Positions 1 through 9,003 are shown, counted from the first letter of the stretch. The stretch: 64,000 bases of DNA from Gadus chalcogrammus (GCF_026213295.1 NC_079420.1:9719182-9783181), one strand, 5' to 3'. Translations and numbers: made by a program. The notes: generated from the sequence alone by a model not told the origin.

Positions 1-14
1 TCTTTCAATTCGAA

Positions 15-252
15 TGTGGCCACTCAAAAGCGCTTTACAATACTGCCTAAAATTCACACATTCATACACACATTCATACACACATTCACCCACGACGGCG
101 GTGACGGCCATGCAGGGCGAAAAAGCCAGCTCGTCTGGAGCAGTCAGGGTGAGGTGTCTTGCTCAGGCCACCTTGACACTGGAGCCAGGGTTTGAACTAG
201 CAATTTTATGGTAACCTGGAAACCCACTCTACCTCCTGAGCCACATGCCACC
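15..252 (-). mobile_element. tRNA-derived SINE (family A), minus-oriented copy
   Basis: On the minus strand the element begins with a tRNA-like head (gtggctcaggaggtagag, a degenerate A box), continues through a B-box-like ctagttcaaaccctggct, then a segment with cctgagcaagacacctcacc, and ends with a tail resembling gcgctttgagtggccac. The same architecture recurs at 3057-3300, 7995-8075, 30612-30871 and 47575-47825, so it is a dispersed family. Tandem cattcatacaca copies sit inside this one. Pol III-type SINEs of this kind are common in percomorph and related fishes; the exact family name is not assigned. Confidence 0.75.
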
Positions 253-363
253 CCTCATAATAAAGTGCCATCTGATCATCTGCCTCCAGCCGTCCCCAGG
301 CTAAACGCCCCGGTTACGGTTAGTGCTATGTGTGCGGACTGCGTGCCACCAGGGGGCGCTCAC

Positions 364-505
364 CTCGGTCCTGGAGCAGCTGAGCCATCTGGTGCTGGGT
401 GGAGCCGGGGACCCCGTGGAGGTTGGCCAGCTGGCTCAGGGCCTCCATCAGGTCTGTGTTCTCCGTGTACAGGGTGCCCACTCTGATCCCCGCCATGGCA
501 AAGTC
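364..505 (-). CDS. accs: ACCS-like exon: post-lysine segment, last exon in window
   Basis: The exon opens right after the active-site lysine codon of the previous exon with DFAMAGIRVGTLYTEN, the conserved stretch that carries the PLP-phosphate-binding arginine (here in AGIRVG). It continues to HQMAQLLQDR, equal to the human ACCS QYQMAQLLRDR segment. Acceptor accaccag and donor gtgagc are both canonical; the length is 142 nt and it ends in phase 1. Further exons of the small domain are expected to the left of the window. Confidence 0.9.
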
Positions 506-3500
506 CTGGTGGTTGGTGCATGACATCTCGTATTAGGACGTTGATAGACTTACAGCTTCACGTGATATCACGTGGACAACATTACGTCATCACATCTTAT
601 TATTTTACGTTGATAACCTTAAAGCATGACATCGCATTATATTGATAACATTAAGTCATCATATATCATTGAATTGATAATATGACATCATCATATTTAA
701 CAATTATTTGCCTGAGGTGAATAATTGCCAGGATTTATGTTTTTAAATTATTCATCTTCGCAATTTTTATTTGCTAAGTATATGACTGTTTGTGATGTTT
801 TGTGACTGTTTGTGGGGCTTAACCCTAGCTACTTGTGTTGCTGCTTATATTGATTTGATCTTAAAAAAAAAAAGAATAAACAGTGCCGATTTTCCTGGCA
901 TTTTGGGAAAGAAACCTTATTCTCTTTTGGGTTCCATCGTGAGTTAGTTTGTGTAGTACTACACTTTATCTGTTCTCTGCTTTCCATCTTCATTTTGGAC
1001 AAAAAAAAAAACTACTACTTCCGCGTAGTTTAGCTTTGCCTGCCTATCCACCATTCAGTCTGTAATTTTTTTTTTAAAGATTGGATGAGGTGGGCCCCAT
1101 ACATATCTTCGCCTTGGGCTCCCAACTTGCTAAATCCACCACTGGATATTGCCCAATATCCCGAGATAGCGAACCAATCAAATTGCGCCATATTAGGAGG
1201 TTCACGGGTAGCATATATACTACCTTCTGATATTATATTGATAACCTTACAGCATCACACCTTATTATACTGATAACATTTCATGATCACATCAGATTAT
1301 ATTGATACAATTAAATCATCAAACTCATACCTTGCTGAAGCCCCATAGCACGTGTGTTCTTTGCGGATCGGGCAAACTGGAATATAAACACGTCACCTCA
1401 GGTATGGTGCAGTAGAAGACAACATTTCCCACAATGATTTGAGGTACAGATTTATACAAGTATTATACACTACCTGTCCATTCCCAGAACACTCTGGAAA
1501 GAGACCTTCTCCTGGAAGATGGTCAGCATGTACACCTCGTCCACGATAGCATGCAGCTCATATCTGCAGAGAACCACATACAAAAACACACATCTTTAGA
1601 GCAGCAGTACTTTGGAACACGATTGTGTTGTGATGCTGACGCCCAGAGGGCCTGCACTTGGACCAGAATGCTTTGAAGACACGTAGAAACTCAACTTAGC
1701 TTTGTGTAACATACTGTCCAATATATACACACAAGCACACATATACACACAAACACACAGTGTGGCCAGAATGCTTTGAAGACACTTAGAAACTGAAGTC
1801 AACTCTGTTCAATGCACTGTCCTAATCACGCACGCACACACACGCACGCACGCACGCACACACGATAGCTTCAAAGGGTTTTCTGCCAGAGCGGCTCGGG
1901 GACGCAGAAGGCCCCTACACAGGGGGGCGGTCGTCTAGAGTTTACTGAACAACACCAGATGACAGGGAGGGCGAGACCCTCACTCCCCTCCGGCGGCTGC
2001 TGGCTGACATGAGATGACGCGAGATGATAAACCCACAACAAGAGGCGCTGTGATATGCAGCGGTAATGAGGCCCCGGTCGCGGACCACAGCCACTCGTGC
2101 ACGGAGCCACACGTGCACATCACAGCACTGCTCGTGTAGAGCAGGGGCCCGCTCCAGGGGCCGATGCTGGATCGTGATGAGGGAGGGGGAGCCCGCTGAC
2201 CTTTTGGCAAACTCCAGGAAGCCAGCCATCTCCTGGGGGGTGTAGATGTCTGCCAAAGGGTTGTGGGGGTTCACCAGGATGACCCCTCGGACCATCACAC
2301 CCTGGGTGGGAGGAGTGGGGGGGGGGAGACGGGTGAGTAAATGCTTTATTAACGTGGAGCCTTTCACAAATTAAGAGGTCACAGAGGGCAGGGCGAGGGA
2401 ACAGTGAAACACGAAGCAGGATCAACACAGAGTTAATGCTTGGTTAAAGAAGTTCTGTAACTGCGTTTTGGAAATATCCACAGAGCCCGTCTTGGTTTTA
2501 GGCCAAGAGATGTTTTTTCCAGAGTCGAGGTGCAACACATTTTCTTTAGCATCTTTTGGAAGCATTTCCAATTTCTATGAATTTATTATTTATTTTACGT
2601 GCACGGAAGTTTTTCAAAGTCAGATGATTAATTGAATCACTTCTCCCAGACAGCAAAGGGGGCTCTAATTATCTTGCAATTATAATGAAATTATGATGAG
2701 AGATTACTTGTTCCTTTGCTCTTTGTAGACCGTCCTCCAGTTTCTCCACGGTGAGGTGGAATGGACGTGTGCCGTCTCCACTGGCCTAAGAACAAACATT
2801 TACCACGGAAGAACACAAAGTTAATGGACAACAGTCGACACAACGTACATGACCATATACTACGATGACCCAGTGTCAGGGTGGGGACATCAACAAAGAA
2901 CGCTATGTATTCATATATTATATCCGTTTGGATAACATCTGAATCCAAGCATTTGTATGTGTGACGATGAGCCACTCTGGACCTCAGTTGGACACGGAAA
3001 GTCACAAGAAATAATTGGATCCTGAAAAAAACAGAACAGCGCTCAAAGTTTGAGTGGGGTGGCAGAAGCTCAGGAGGTAGAGTGGGTTGACTTGTAACCA
3101 GAAGGCTGCTAGTTTGATCGCCGGCTCCTCTTAGCTGAGAGTGTCGAGGTGTCCCTGAGCGAGACGCCTCACCCTAACTGTTCCCAACGAGCTGGCTGTC
3201 GCCCTGCGTGATTGACTCCGCCGTCAGTGTGTGAAAGTGTGAATGAATGGTTGTAAGTCACTTTGGACAAAAGCGTCAGCCCATCCCCTAAATGTAAATG
3301 TGAAATCAGTAAAAAAACTTTCGCTACCTCACAGTCAAGGGGAACGTGGAAGAGTTTCACCCCGCTGTACAAGCCCACGTCCTCAGTGATCACCCCGTAG
3401 AATGGAGTGGGGATGAGTATGGCCTCTGAAACACATGGAAAACCACTGATTATTAGAGTTCTTCCGATATCAACACCAGCATCGGAAATTCCCCCGATGC

Positions 3501-6500
3501 CACATAAAATGGGGGTATCGGCGAGTATACAAGTCTCTGCTCCGATTCGATACCATGACGTGAGTAGATAATTTACTACACGGGCAAAGAACCTCACAAA
3601 CACTACAGTGTTATGCTGCGTTCGTTAACGGTCGGAGGTGGAAAGTCGCAATAGGAAATGCATCATCTCTGCTGATACCCAAGTTCAGGAAATCTGAATC
3701 GGTACCGGGAAGGAAAAAGTTGCATAGGAAAATCTCTCATTATTACAGCTTAACACCCAAACTGTCTCTGCAGTGATATCATAGCAGAGGCGTGGCATTA
3801 AGAGACGCATTAGCAAGAACCCCTCTGACGGACAACAGCCTCAAACTCCATAACAGAGAGCGGTAATTGATTAGTTTTCCCGGATTTAATGAGGAGTTAA
3901 TTGGCGGTAATTTGCAATTTAAATAAAATTAACTAATCACCGTGGGTAGCTGGCCGGCTCTACAGACGAGGGGAGGGGATATGAACAGCGATGCATTATG
4001 GAAGGGATGCATGTAGCTATTAACCAGTGCATGGTAATGAATGGCTTTTGAAGTACCCCGAAATTAAATTAAAGTTTAAAGTATTTTACTGCCTAATATA
4101 AATGAAGCAAACAGCAGTAAATTTGAGAAAACAAGAGAATGCTACAAAAACAGTTGAACTAAAAGTCTAAATCAATGTTTTATTTAGCATTTAAGTGCAA
4201 CTAATCGTGAAAGAAAACCTGTGGTAAAATGGTCACGCTTAAGGGCTTGTTTGTTTTTAAATAGTTAGTGCTTTTATTAATGAACCAACTCTACCTTCAG
4301 GGTCACATATTACCGCCGCAATGGCTGAGAAGAGCGACCCACAGCCGTTCATCACTATCACCTGTGGAGAACACACATCCCGGTATGAGGAAGGAGAGAG
4401 AAACCCCAGTAACATCCATCTAGTCTGTGATCCGTTTGAGGGAAAACTGCCTTTGTCATGGAAGGGCCTTTGGTGTTTGACTCAAAACCAAAGAGTGGTG
4501 TCCCATCTAAATCATTAGAGGTCCCATCTACTGAGTATTACCTACCTCATTAGAGATTAATCTACCTCATTAGAGGTCACTCGACCTCATTCGACGTTCA
4601 TCTACATTAGAGGTCCATCTTTTCTTTTTTATCTTTTTTTCTTCTTATGATTTGGCTTATGAAGCGATTTGGAAGCGTCTTTGAGCACTGGGAAAAGCGC
4701 TATATAAATTTGATCTATTATTATTATCAACCTCATCAGAGGTTAATCTGCCTCATTAGAGCCCTGTCTGCTCCATAATGTATCTCCAGATGAGTCTACA
4801 GGTTCGACGTCAGTCCCTGATGAAGGTGATCCGAGTGATGTAGTGATCATATTCTGAGCTTCAGGTCGTGGTTTGGGTGATGGCTCTGAGGTGTTGAACA
4901 ACACATATATTTCACTCACATGATCTGGGTCGAGAGGGCACCTGGAACCGCAGTAGTGGGACAGGAAGTCTGCCACCGCCCTCCTAAGACTACAAAAGGA
5001 AGGTTTTAATGTTTGGTAATGTGTCGTATTGGATTGGAGAATTGTAAATAGTGATCTCTTACAAGCCGTGGCCCTTCCAGTCAGGGTACTGCAGAAGAGA
5101 CGGGTCAATGTGCAACATGTCCGGCTGAGTCAACTGCGGAGGACATGGAGAAATCTTTGTGTGGACGGAGAAGGAATACTAGCTCATGATGATGGAGAAA
5201 CGTCTTGGTCTCACTTACCCGACTGTGGAGAAGATCAAAGCATAATTTGTTTTCGCTGGTTCCCAGATTGATGAAACCCTGCGGATGAGAGAGAAAGGTT
5301 GTCTTCAGAGTACAACAGTGCGCGACACAACTACAGAACATAACGCAACAGAGCGCAACACAACACAACATAATACAACAGAGCTCGACACAACTTAACA
5401 GCGCAACACCACAATAAAACATAACACAACAGACCTAAAAACAGATCACTGCAACACAACATTACAATGCGACAGCACGCAACACAACAAAATACAGCGC
5501 ATCACACAACATAACATGACAAATGAAAAACAACAGCGCAACACATTTATTTTCCCAAATGCATCTCCCTAACCCTAACCCTGTGACTTTGATGTTTTCT
5601 TATTTTAGCAAATTTTTCTAGCTTGTTACAGTTCCAGATACATTACAATACCCTCTGTATTGCTGTTTCCCACGGTGTATTAATACTAGCACCTGTATGA
5701 ATACTAGCCCCTGATCCTACACAACCCTCCCATCACGCACTCACTCACATCGGGGTTGTGCTGCTGGTGGTGCCTGTCTGCGTTGTAGCGGGCGAAGCCC
5801 TCCTGCAGAATCCCCTGGTGTCCTCGGACGCTGTTCCCCCGCTTGGACAGGTAGGGGCTGGGGCCCGGGGCCTCCAGGCCGGGGGGACCCTCCTGTGGCC
5901 CCTCGGGGGCCCCTGGGCCTGGCAGGGCGGCCCCGGAGAGGGGGCTCTCTGTAGGGGGTTGTGAGCCAGTGGGAGGAGTCTCAGAAGAAGCCTTGGACAC
6001 CGACGATGATGATGATGAGGCCGAGGCGACAGAGGAAGAAGAGGTTGGGGGCGTGGCGCTCGTGGTCAGGGAGGGGCTCTGAGCGAGGGCGGAGGTGACG
6101 GCTGTGCTCTCCTTGTGTGCAGCTGTGGGGGCGGTTTGAGCGGGCGTGGGGGGGCCGGGTTGGGGCGGAGCCGTTGGGGTGGAGGCGGGGGTCACGCCCC
6201 CATCTTTAACGGCGGCCAGGGCGCCGGCGAACACGCCCAGCAGGCGGAGCTCGTGCTGCCGCTCCAGCTCGCCCCTCCGTTCCTCCTGACGCTCCCGCCG
6301 CTCCTCCGCCTGCTCCTCGCGGTCCAGGCGCGCCTCCTCCAGGGACAGGAGGCGCTCCTCCGCGGCCCGCTGCCAGTTGAGGAAGCTGGCCAGGGCGCGG
6401 TCGAGGCCCGTGGACGCCGCCATGGCCTGGTCCGCCGCCGCCGCCGCCGCCACCCCGCCACGCCCACAGAACGAGGAGGAGGAGGAGCCTTTACCCGCCC

Positions 6501-7696
6501 GGCGTCGCTTCCTCTGCCTCCCGGGGGCGGGCCGGGCCGGGCCGGAAACCTCCGCGACGGAGCCCCCGGCGCTGGGCTTGGCGCTGGGCGGGGAGCCGGC
6601 CATGCGGAGGTCACTGAACCCTGAGCAGAGGGGAAAGAGGAGCTACGTCAGGCCCCTGCTGCTGAACATCAGCCCCCCCGAAGCTGCTCTGTCAGCAGCC
6701 CGTTGAAGCTAGTGCGTGCATGTATTCGTGCGTGCCTGCCTGCCTGCGTGCCTGCCTGCCTGCGTACAAGTTGGACAGTGCCTGTCCCAGAGTTGACTTG
6801 AGTTTCTACCCGTCTTCAAAGCATTGTGGGGACCACAATGCCTAGAAGACGGGTAGAAACGTAGAAACACATACGTATTACGTACCTATGTACGTGCGTG
6901 TGTGTGTGTTGTTTTATCTGTTCTGTGAGGCACTTTGTGGACAATAAAATACACAAATCTATCTATCTAAAAAAGGGCAATATGACCTATATTAGACACA
7001 GAGACATGTGACTAAAACACCCCCACCTGAGGGGGAGACGGCCGCGGTGGCCGAGACGTCTCCGTGGCCCAGCTCCAACCCTCCCTCTGCTTCCTGCCCT
7101 CGTTCGGGGTCCAGTCCGGAGTGCTCCGTCTCCGGCTCGTCCCCAGATATCTCGTACGCCGGTACGGACGGAGCCCCACCCGAGTCCAGCCCTCCCCCGT
7201 CCTCCACGTCCTCGCATTTAACGTCCAGCAGGTCGCCCGACCCGGTGGGCTGCCCGAACAGGAAGCCCCCCGAGGTCACAGGCGCGAAGGAGCTCGCCTC
7301 CTGGGCCGCGTGCAGGTATGACTCAGCCCCGGGGGGGATCTGAAACACCTGCTGGGCCACCACGGACCCCCCCAGGGACGAGTAGGTCACCGACGGCCGG
7401 TTGGCCAACACCCGGTCCATGACGTCGTAGAACCTCCAGGACCTCATCTTCAGGTTGTCCTTGATGCGGCGGTACTCCAGCTTCATCTTCTTGATCTTCT
7501 CGCGGCACTGGTCGCCCGAGCGGTAGATGCCCTTCTCCAGCAGCACGTTGGCGATGCGGTCGAAGACACGCTGGTTCCGCAGGGAGCTCTCCAGCTCCAC
7601 CTGCACCGCCTCGTCCGACCACAGCTGCAGCAGCTCCACGATCTCCGGGTCCGTCCAGTTGCTGCCCCGCTCGTGCCTCCTGTTGCGGAAGTCCAT
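364..7696 (-). CDS. accs: Trihelix Myb/SANT - coiled coil - ACC synthase-like PLP enzyme fusion gene (partial, 3' end outside window)
   Basis: Eleven exons on the minus strand join in frame: 7699-7027, 6620-5749, 5278-5219, 5133-5063, 4989-4920, (one exon not found), 3425-3328, 2785-2708, 2301-2201, 1563-1474, 1376-1331, 505-364. All use AG/GT borders. The predicted protein starts at ATG 7696 (A at -3, G at +4). Residues ~10-97 are a trihelix Myb/SANT-like domain with W14, W26 and the C64-R-E-K motif. Residues ~130-255 are acidic/low complexity, 258-267 form a basic NLS-like patch, 297-360 form a charged coiled coil, and 361-480 a Ser/Pro/Thr-rich linker. From ~480 it matches the N-terminus of vertebrate ACCS, continuing through the large PLP domain with NLGTSENK, PTPFYG, NPHNPL, DEVYM and the SK|DFAMAG Schiff-base lysine. 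Vertebrate ACCS proteins are fold-type-I aminotransferase relatives not known to make ethylene precursor. Nuclear location is inferred from the DNA-binding domain and NLS. The C-terminal exons lie left of base 364. Confidence 0.85.
525..1325. repeat. Intronic AT-rich imperfect tandem repeat, two blocks
   Basis: Blocks at about 560-700 and 1222-1320 carry loosely repeated units of the form ttatattgataacattaagtc plus atcacatc, roughly 38 bp long. The stretch between them (700-1220) is AT-rich intron with A- and T-runs and no exon that I can see. Confidence 0.55.
1331..1376 (-). CDS. accs: ACCS-like exon with PLP Schiff-base lysine
   Basis: A 46-nt exon encoding (S)LPDPQRTHVLWGFSK, matching human ACCS RLPDPQRTHVMWATSK. 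Its final codon AAG is the Schiff-base lysine. It completes the AG|T serine codon left by the preceding exon and ends in phase 0 at donor gtatga. The acceptor is tatattccag. Its small size and split active-site motif agree with the vertebrate ACCS gene structure. Confidence 0.9.
1474..1563 (-). CDS. accs: ACCS-like exon with DEVYM PLP-ring motif
   Basis: A 90-nt exon encoding (R)YELHAIVDEVYMLTIFQEK and VSFQSVLGMD. The Asp of IVDEVYM pairs with the pyridine nitrogen of PLP and the Tyr contacts the ring oxygen in this enzyme fold; both are intact. Borders are ctgcag and gtagtg; phase 2 in, phase 2 out, consistent with both neighbours. Confidence 0.9.
1655..1825. repeat. Two tandem copies of a ~57-bp dispersed repeat with CA-rich spacer
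   Basis: Copies at about 1660-1715 and 1765-1823 both contain ccagaatgctttgaagacac, followed by tagaaact and, near the end, ctgtcc. The same sequence in reverse orientation forms one arm of the hairpin at 6802-6860, so it belongs to a palindromic dispersed repeat. A CACG/CACA run follows at 1828-1864. Confidence 0.6.
2201..2301 (-). CDS. accs: ACCS-like exon with NPxNP motif
   Basis: A 101-nt exon encoding GVMVRGVILVNPHNPLADIY and TPQEMAGFLEFAK plus two bases of an Arg codon. NPHNP is the conserved Asn-containing motif contacting the PLP ring. The glycine usually following (NPQNPLGD in human ACCS) is alanine here. Acceptor ccacccag, donor gtcagc. Confidence 0.9.
2708..2785 (-). CDS. accs: ACCS-like exon, large-domain segment
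   Basis: A 78-nt phase 0/0 exon of 26 codons, ASGDGTRPFHLTVEKLEDGL then QRAKEQ. It matches human ACCS at TRPFQLTVEKLEMALREAH. Borders ttcttag and gtaatc are canonical. Confidence 0.88.
3057..3300 (+). mobile_element. tRNA-derived SINE (family A), plus-oriented, with chimeric tail
   Basis: The head carries gaagctcaggaggtagagtg and the B-box-like ctagtttgatcgccggctcc; the body has gtgtcgaggtgtccctgagc. Unlike the other copies, the 3' end from about 3250 reads tcactttggacaaaagcgtc and ctaaatgtaaatgt, the ending of dispersed repeat family B (see 34640). This is either a recombinant or a second insertion into the tail. Confidence 0.7.
3328..3425 (-). CDS. accs: ACCS-like exon with PTPFYG motif
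   Basis: A 98-nt exon encoding (E)AILIPTPFYGVITEDVGL and YSGVKLFHVPLDCE; the human counterpart is EAFLIPTPYYGAITQHVCLY. The aromatic residue of PTPFYG stacks on PLP in related enzymes. It enters in phase 1 (completing G|AG) and leaves in phase 0. The exon that should donate the preceding G was not found. Confidence 0.9.
3430..4500. other. Intron; no exon recognised
   Basis: This interval should contain part of the intron pair around the missing ACCS exon. I see degenerate repeat-like cgatatcaacaccagcatcg near 3465, AT-rich sequence and no GC-rich candidate for the missing 22-codon block. A plus-strand open stretch at 4321-4518 shows no family resemblance. Confidence 0.5.
4500..4785 (+). repeat. 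ctacctcattagaggt minisatellite interrupted by a retroelement tail
   Basis: Units with cctcattagaggt spaced 20-30 bp recur at 4515-4615 and resume at 4730-4765. The interruption (about 4620-4737) ends in aaaagcgctatataaatttg and a short (att)n run, a 3' tail typical of fish SINE/LINE insertions. Confidence 0.6.
4920..4989 (-). CDS. accs: ACCS-like exon, LRRAVADFLSHYC segment
   Basis: A 70-nt exon completing TT|T (Phe) and encoding LRRAVADFLSHYCGSRCPLD then PDH, matching human ACCS LREEVAKFLSFYCKSPVPLR. Acceptor ttttgtag, donor gtgagt; it ends in phase 0. The next expected exon (about 22 codons, with the LNGGAS-like PLP-phosphate loop, phase 0 in and phase 1 out) is not visible. Confidence 0.88.
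5063..5133 (-). CDS. accs: ACCS-like exon, LQYPDWKGH segment
   Basis: A 71-nt exon LTQPDMLHIDPSLLQYPDWK then GHG plus TT of Phe. The human ACCS counterpart ends LLQYADWRGH. Acceptor tcctccgcag, donor gtaaga; phase 0 in and 2 out. Confidence 0.88.
5219..5278 (-). CDS. accs: ACCS-like exon, NLGTSENK motif
   Basis: A 60-nt exon of exactly 20 codons, GFINLGTSENKLCFDLLHSR. This is nearly identical to human ACCS (GIINLGTSENKLCFDLLSRR) and is the most diagnostic stretch of the family. Acceptor catccgcag, donor gtaagt; phase 0/0. Confidence 0.93.
5320..5545. repeat. Degenerate (ACAAC/GCAAC)n array in intron
   Basis: About 225 bp dominated by acaac, gcaac and ataac pentamers on the plus strand. It lies between the exon at 5219-5278 and the large exon at 5749. 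Confidence 0.75.
5749..6620 (-). CDS. accs: Fusion exon: NLS, coiled coil, linker and ACCS N-terminus
   Basis: This 872-nt exon is open throughout in the frame set by the upstream SANT exon: acceptor tctgctcag completes G|GG and the exon ends NPD|gtgagt in phase 0 ahead of GFINLG. Coding order is FSDLRMAGSPP, basic RQRKRRRAGK (putative NLS), an Ala run, and a coiled coil from LDRALASFLNWQRAAEERLL to HELRLLGVF. Then comes a Pro/Thr/Ser/Ala-rich linker with a Ser run and finally YLSKRGNSV...HNPD, which aligns with the human ACCS segment before NLGTSENK. The coil resembles the C-terminal helix of many vertebrate MSANTD-type proteins. GC content is very high, and shadow frames are open on both strands. 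Confidence 0.87.
6802..6860. repeat. 28-bp-arm hairpin in intron of the fusion gene
   Basis: gtttctacccgtcttc at 6802 is mirrored by gaagacgggtagaaac ending at 6860. The arms are 28 bp with two mismatches around a 3-nt loop (gga). The arm sequence is related to the repeats at 1655-1825. A short cctgcctgcgtg run precedes it at 6724-6765. Confidence 0.8.
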
Positions 7697-7699
7697 CCT
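7027..7699 (-). CDS. accs: Trihelix Myb/SANT-like DNA-binding exon (first coding exon)
   Basis: The exon begins after acceptor cgttgcag, three bases before ATG 7696, and ends at CAG|gtgggg in phase 1. It encodes MDFRNRRHERGSNWTDPEI then a helical domain with LLQLWSDEAVQ, RVFDRIANVLLEKGIYRSGD, QCREKIKKMKLEYRRIKDN. This is the trihelix/Myb_DNA-bind_4 pattern seen in MSANTD and ZSCAN20/29 proteins. An acidic tail (YEISGDEPETEHSGLDPERG) follows. Because an acceptor lies directly upstream, at least one further 5' exon (probably untranslated) exists; I could not place it. Confidence 0.85.
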
Positions 7700-7723
7700 C
7701 TGCAACGATAGGGACACACGTTA

Positions 7724-7990
7724 ATATGACGACGATAGAATCACACTCCTATGACAAGGGTAGGAACACACTCCTATGACGACGATTGGAACACAGTCCT
7801 ATGACGACGATAGGAACACACTCCTATGACGACGATAGGAACACACTCCGATGACGACGATATGAACACACTCCTATGACGACGATAGGAACACACGTTA
7901 CTATGACAACGATAGGATCACACGTTACTATGACAACGAAAGATACACACTCCTATGGCAACGATAGGAACACACTCCTATGACTCATAT
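7724..7990. repeat. 25-bp minisatellite (gacgacgataggaacacact)
   Basis: About ten copies of a 25-bp unit, gacgacgataggaacacact plus cctat, with variants cgacgattgg, acaacgatag and acaagggtag. It sits immediately 5' of the SANT exon (minus strand), so within intron 1 or the promoter region of the fusion gene. Confidence 0.85.
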
Positions 7991-7994
7991 GAAT

Positions 7995-8075
7995 AGGTGA
8001 GTGTGAGGCAATATCGTAAAGCTCTTTGAGTGGCCACTGGTTAGAAAAGCGCTGTATAAATGCGGTCAATTTAAT
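7995..8075 (+). mobile_element. SINE family A 3' fragment
   Basis: Only the tail is present: gtgaggcaatatcgtaaagc, ctttgagtggccactggtta, gaaaagcgctgtataaatgc. It directly abuts the 25-bp minisatellite. Confidence 0.65.
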
Positions 8076-8464
8076 CAATCAGTTTATCGCCTGTCATGCA
8101 GCGATGACATACCTCTCAGTGGGTGCTGGATCTCACCCAGACACTGCTGCACATGAAGAGGTCCGATCAGTAAACACAGGTCGGGTCTGGGATCCTCCGA
8201 GGGATTTCATAAAAGTTTTTAGACAGAATTGCAAACTTAAGCGTCACATTTGTGCAGCCTGCATGGGGGAACCCCTTAAAAAGCGATATGCGGCTCATAA
8301 TCTCAAATATGAATGTCTCACAATGCGATAACTCGGGTGCACAGCGCCGTGGGCTGTAACTGCATCCGGGTTAGCGGCACATGCGTGCTGTTATTCCGGG
8401 ATAACTTAGTCCGGGCTAACGCTGTGCTAAATCCAGGACGGCGATAGGCTGAATCAGGGTAATA

Positions 8465-9003
8465 TCACGGGATCCCAGCCCTGGATGACCAGCAGGCGTA
8501 GTCAGAATACCTCCATGTTTTCTGTGCAGCCCCCTCTACCGTCACCGGGGTGGGAGGCGCTGTTGTTGTTGTTGTTGTTGTTGTTGTTGCGACGAACGCC
8601 AGATGGCGCCAGAACACAGAGATTATAACATCGCTGGTTAACAAGAGGCACACCCATGGGGCGCACACCTGACTGCGGTCAAGTGAGCCACCATTCGTTC
8701 ATCCGCGGTTAAGCCAGCCGTCACACAAAATCTTCGTGCGCCTTTACTCTAAACAGCCTTTGGGTGGTATCTCGCAACGTTTTCAAAATAAAACCCTTCA
8801 CCTACGTGTGTAGATATATAGAACACTAGCTGGCGGCGTCTAGAATGTCCGCACTTGCGGACATCTTGCCAGTCAGCTGCTCACCCATAACATTGTGTTG
8901 GTAGTGGTACATGTACTTTAGAAATAACCATAACTTGCTACATTTTCAACCGTTTTACCAACGGTTGGGTTTCTTACAAACCTTATTAACGTGGTTATAA
9001 TAT
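8465..9003 (-). repeat. Copy 1 of ~550-bp inverted duplicated sequence
   Basis: Read on the minus strand it runs parallel to 18135-18720 on the plus strand with strong similarity over most of its length. Shared landmarks are acgttaataaggtttgtaag, gtccgcaagtgcggac (a perfect palindrome), gtaggtgaagggttttattt, cccaaaggctgtttagagta and aaaacatggaggtattctga. A (gtt)9 run at 8561-8588 is private to this copy. A short plus-oriented piece of the same family lies at about 9110-9176. Confidence 0.8.

Noticed and set aside
5569..5582. Telomere-like ccctaaccctaaccct
   Set aside because: Only two hexamer copies; no array, so not an interstitial telomere.
5758..6706. Plus-strand readings opposite the fusion exon
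   Set aside because: Antisense shadows of a very GC-rich coding exon whose minus-strand reading has clear homology.
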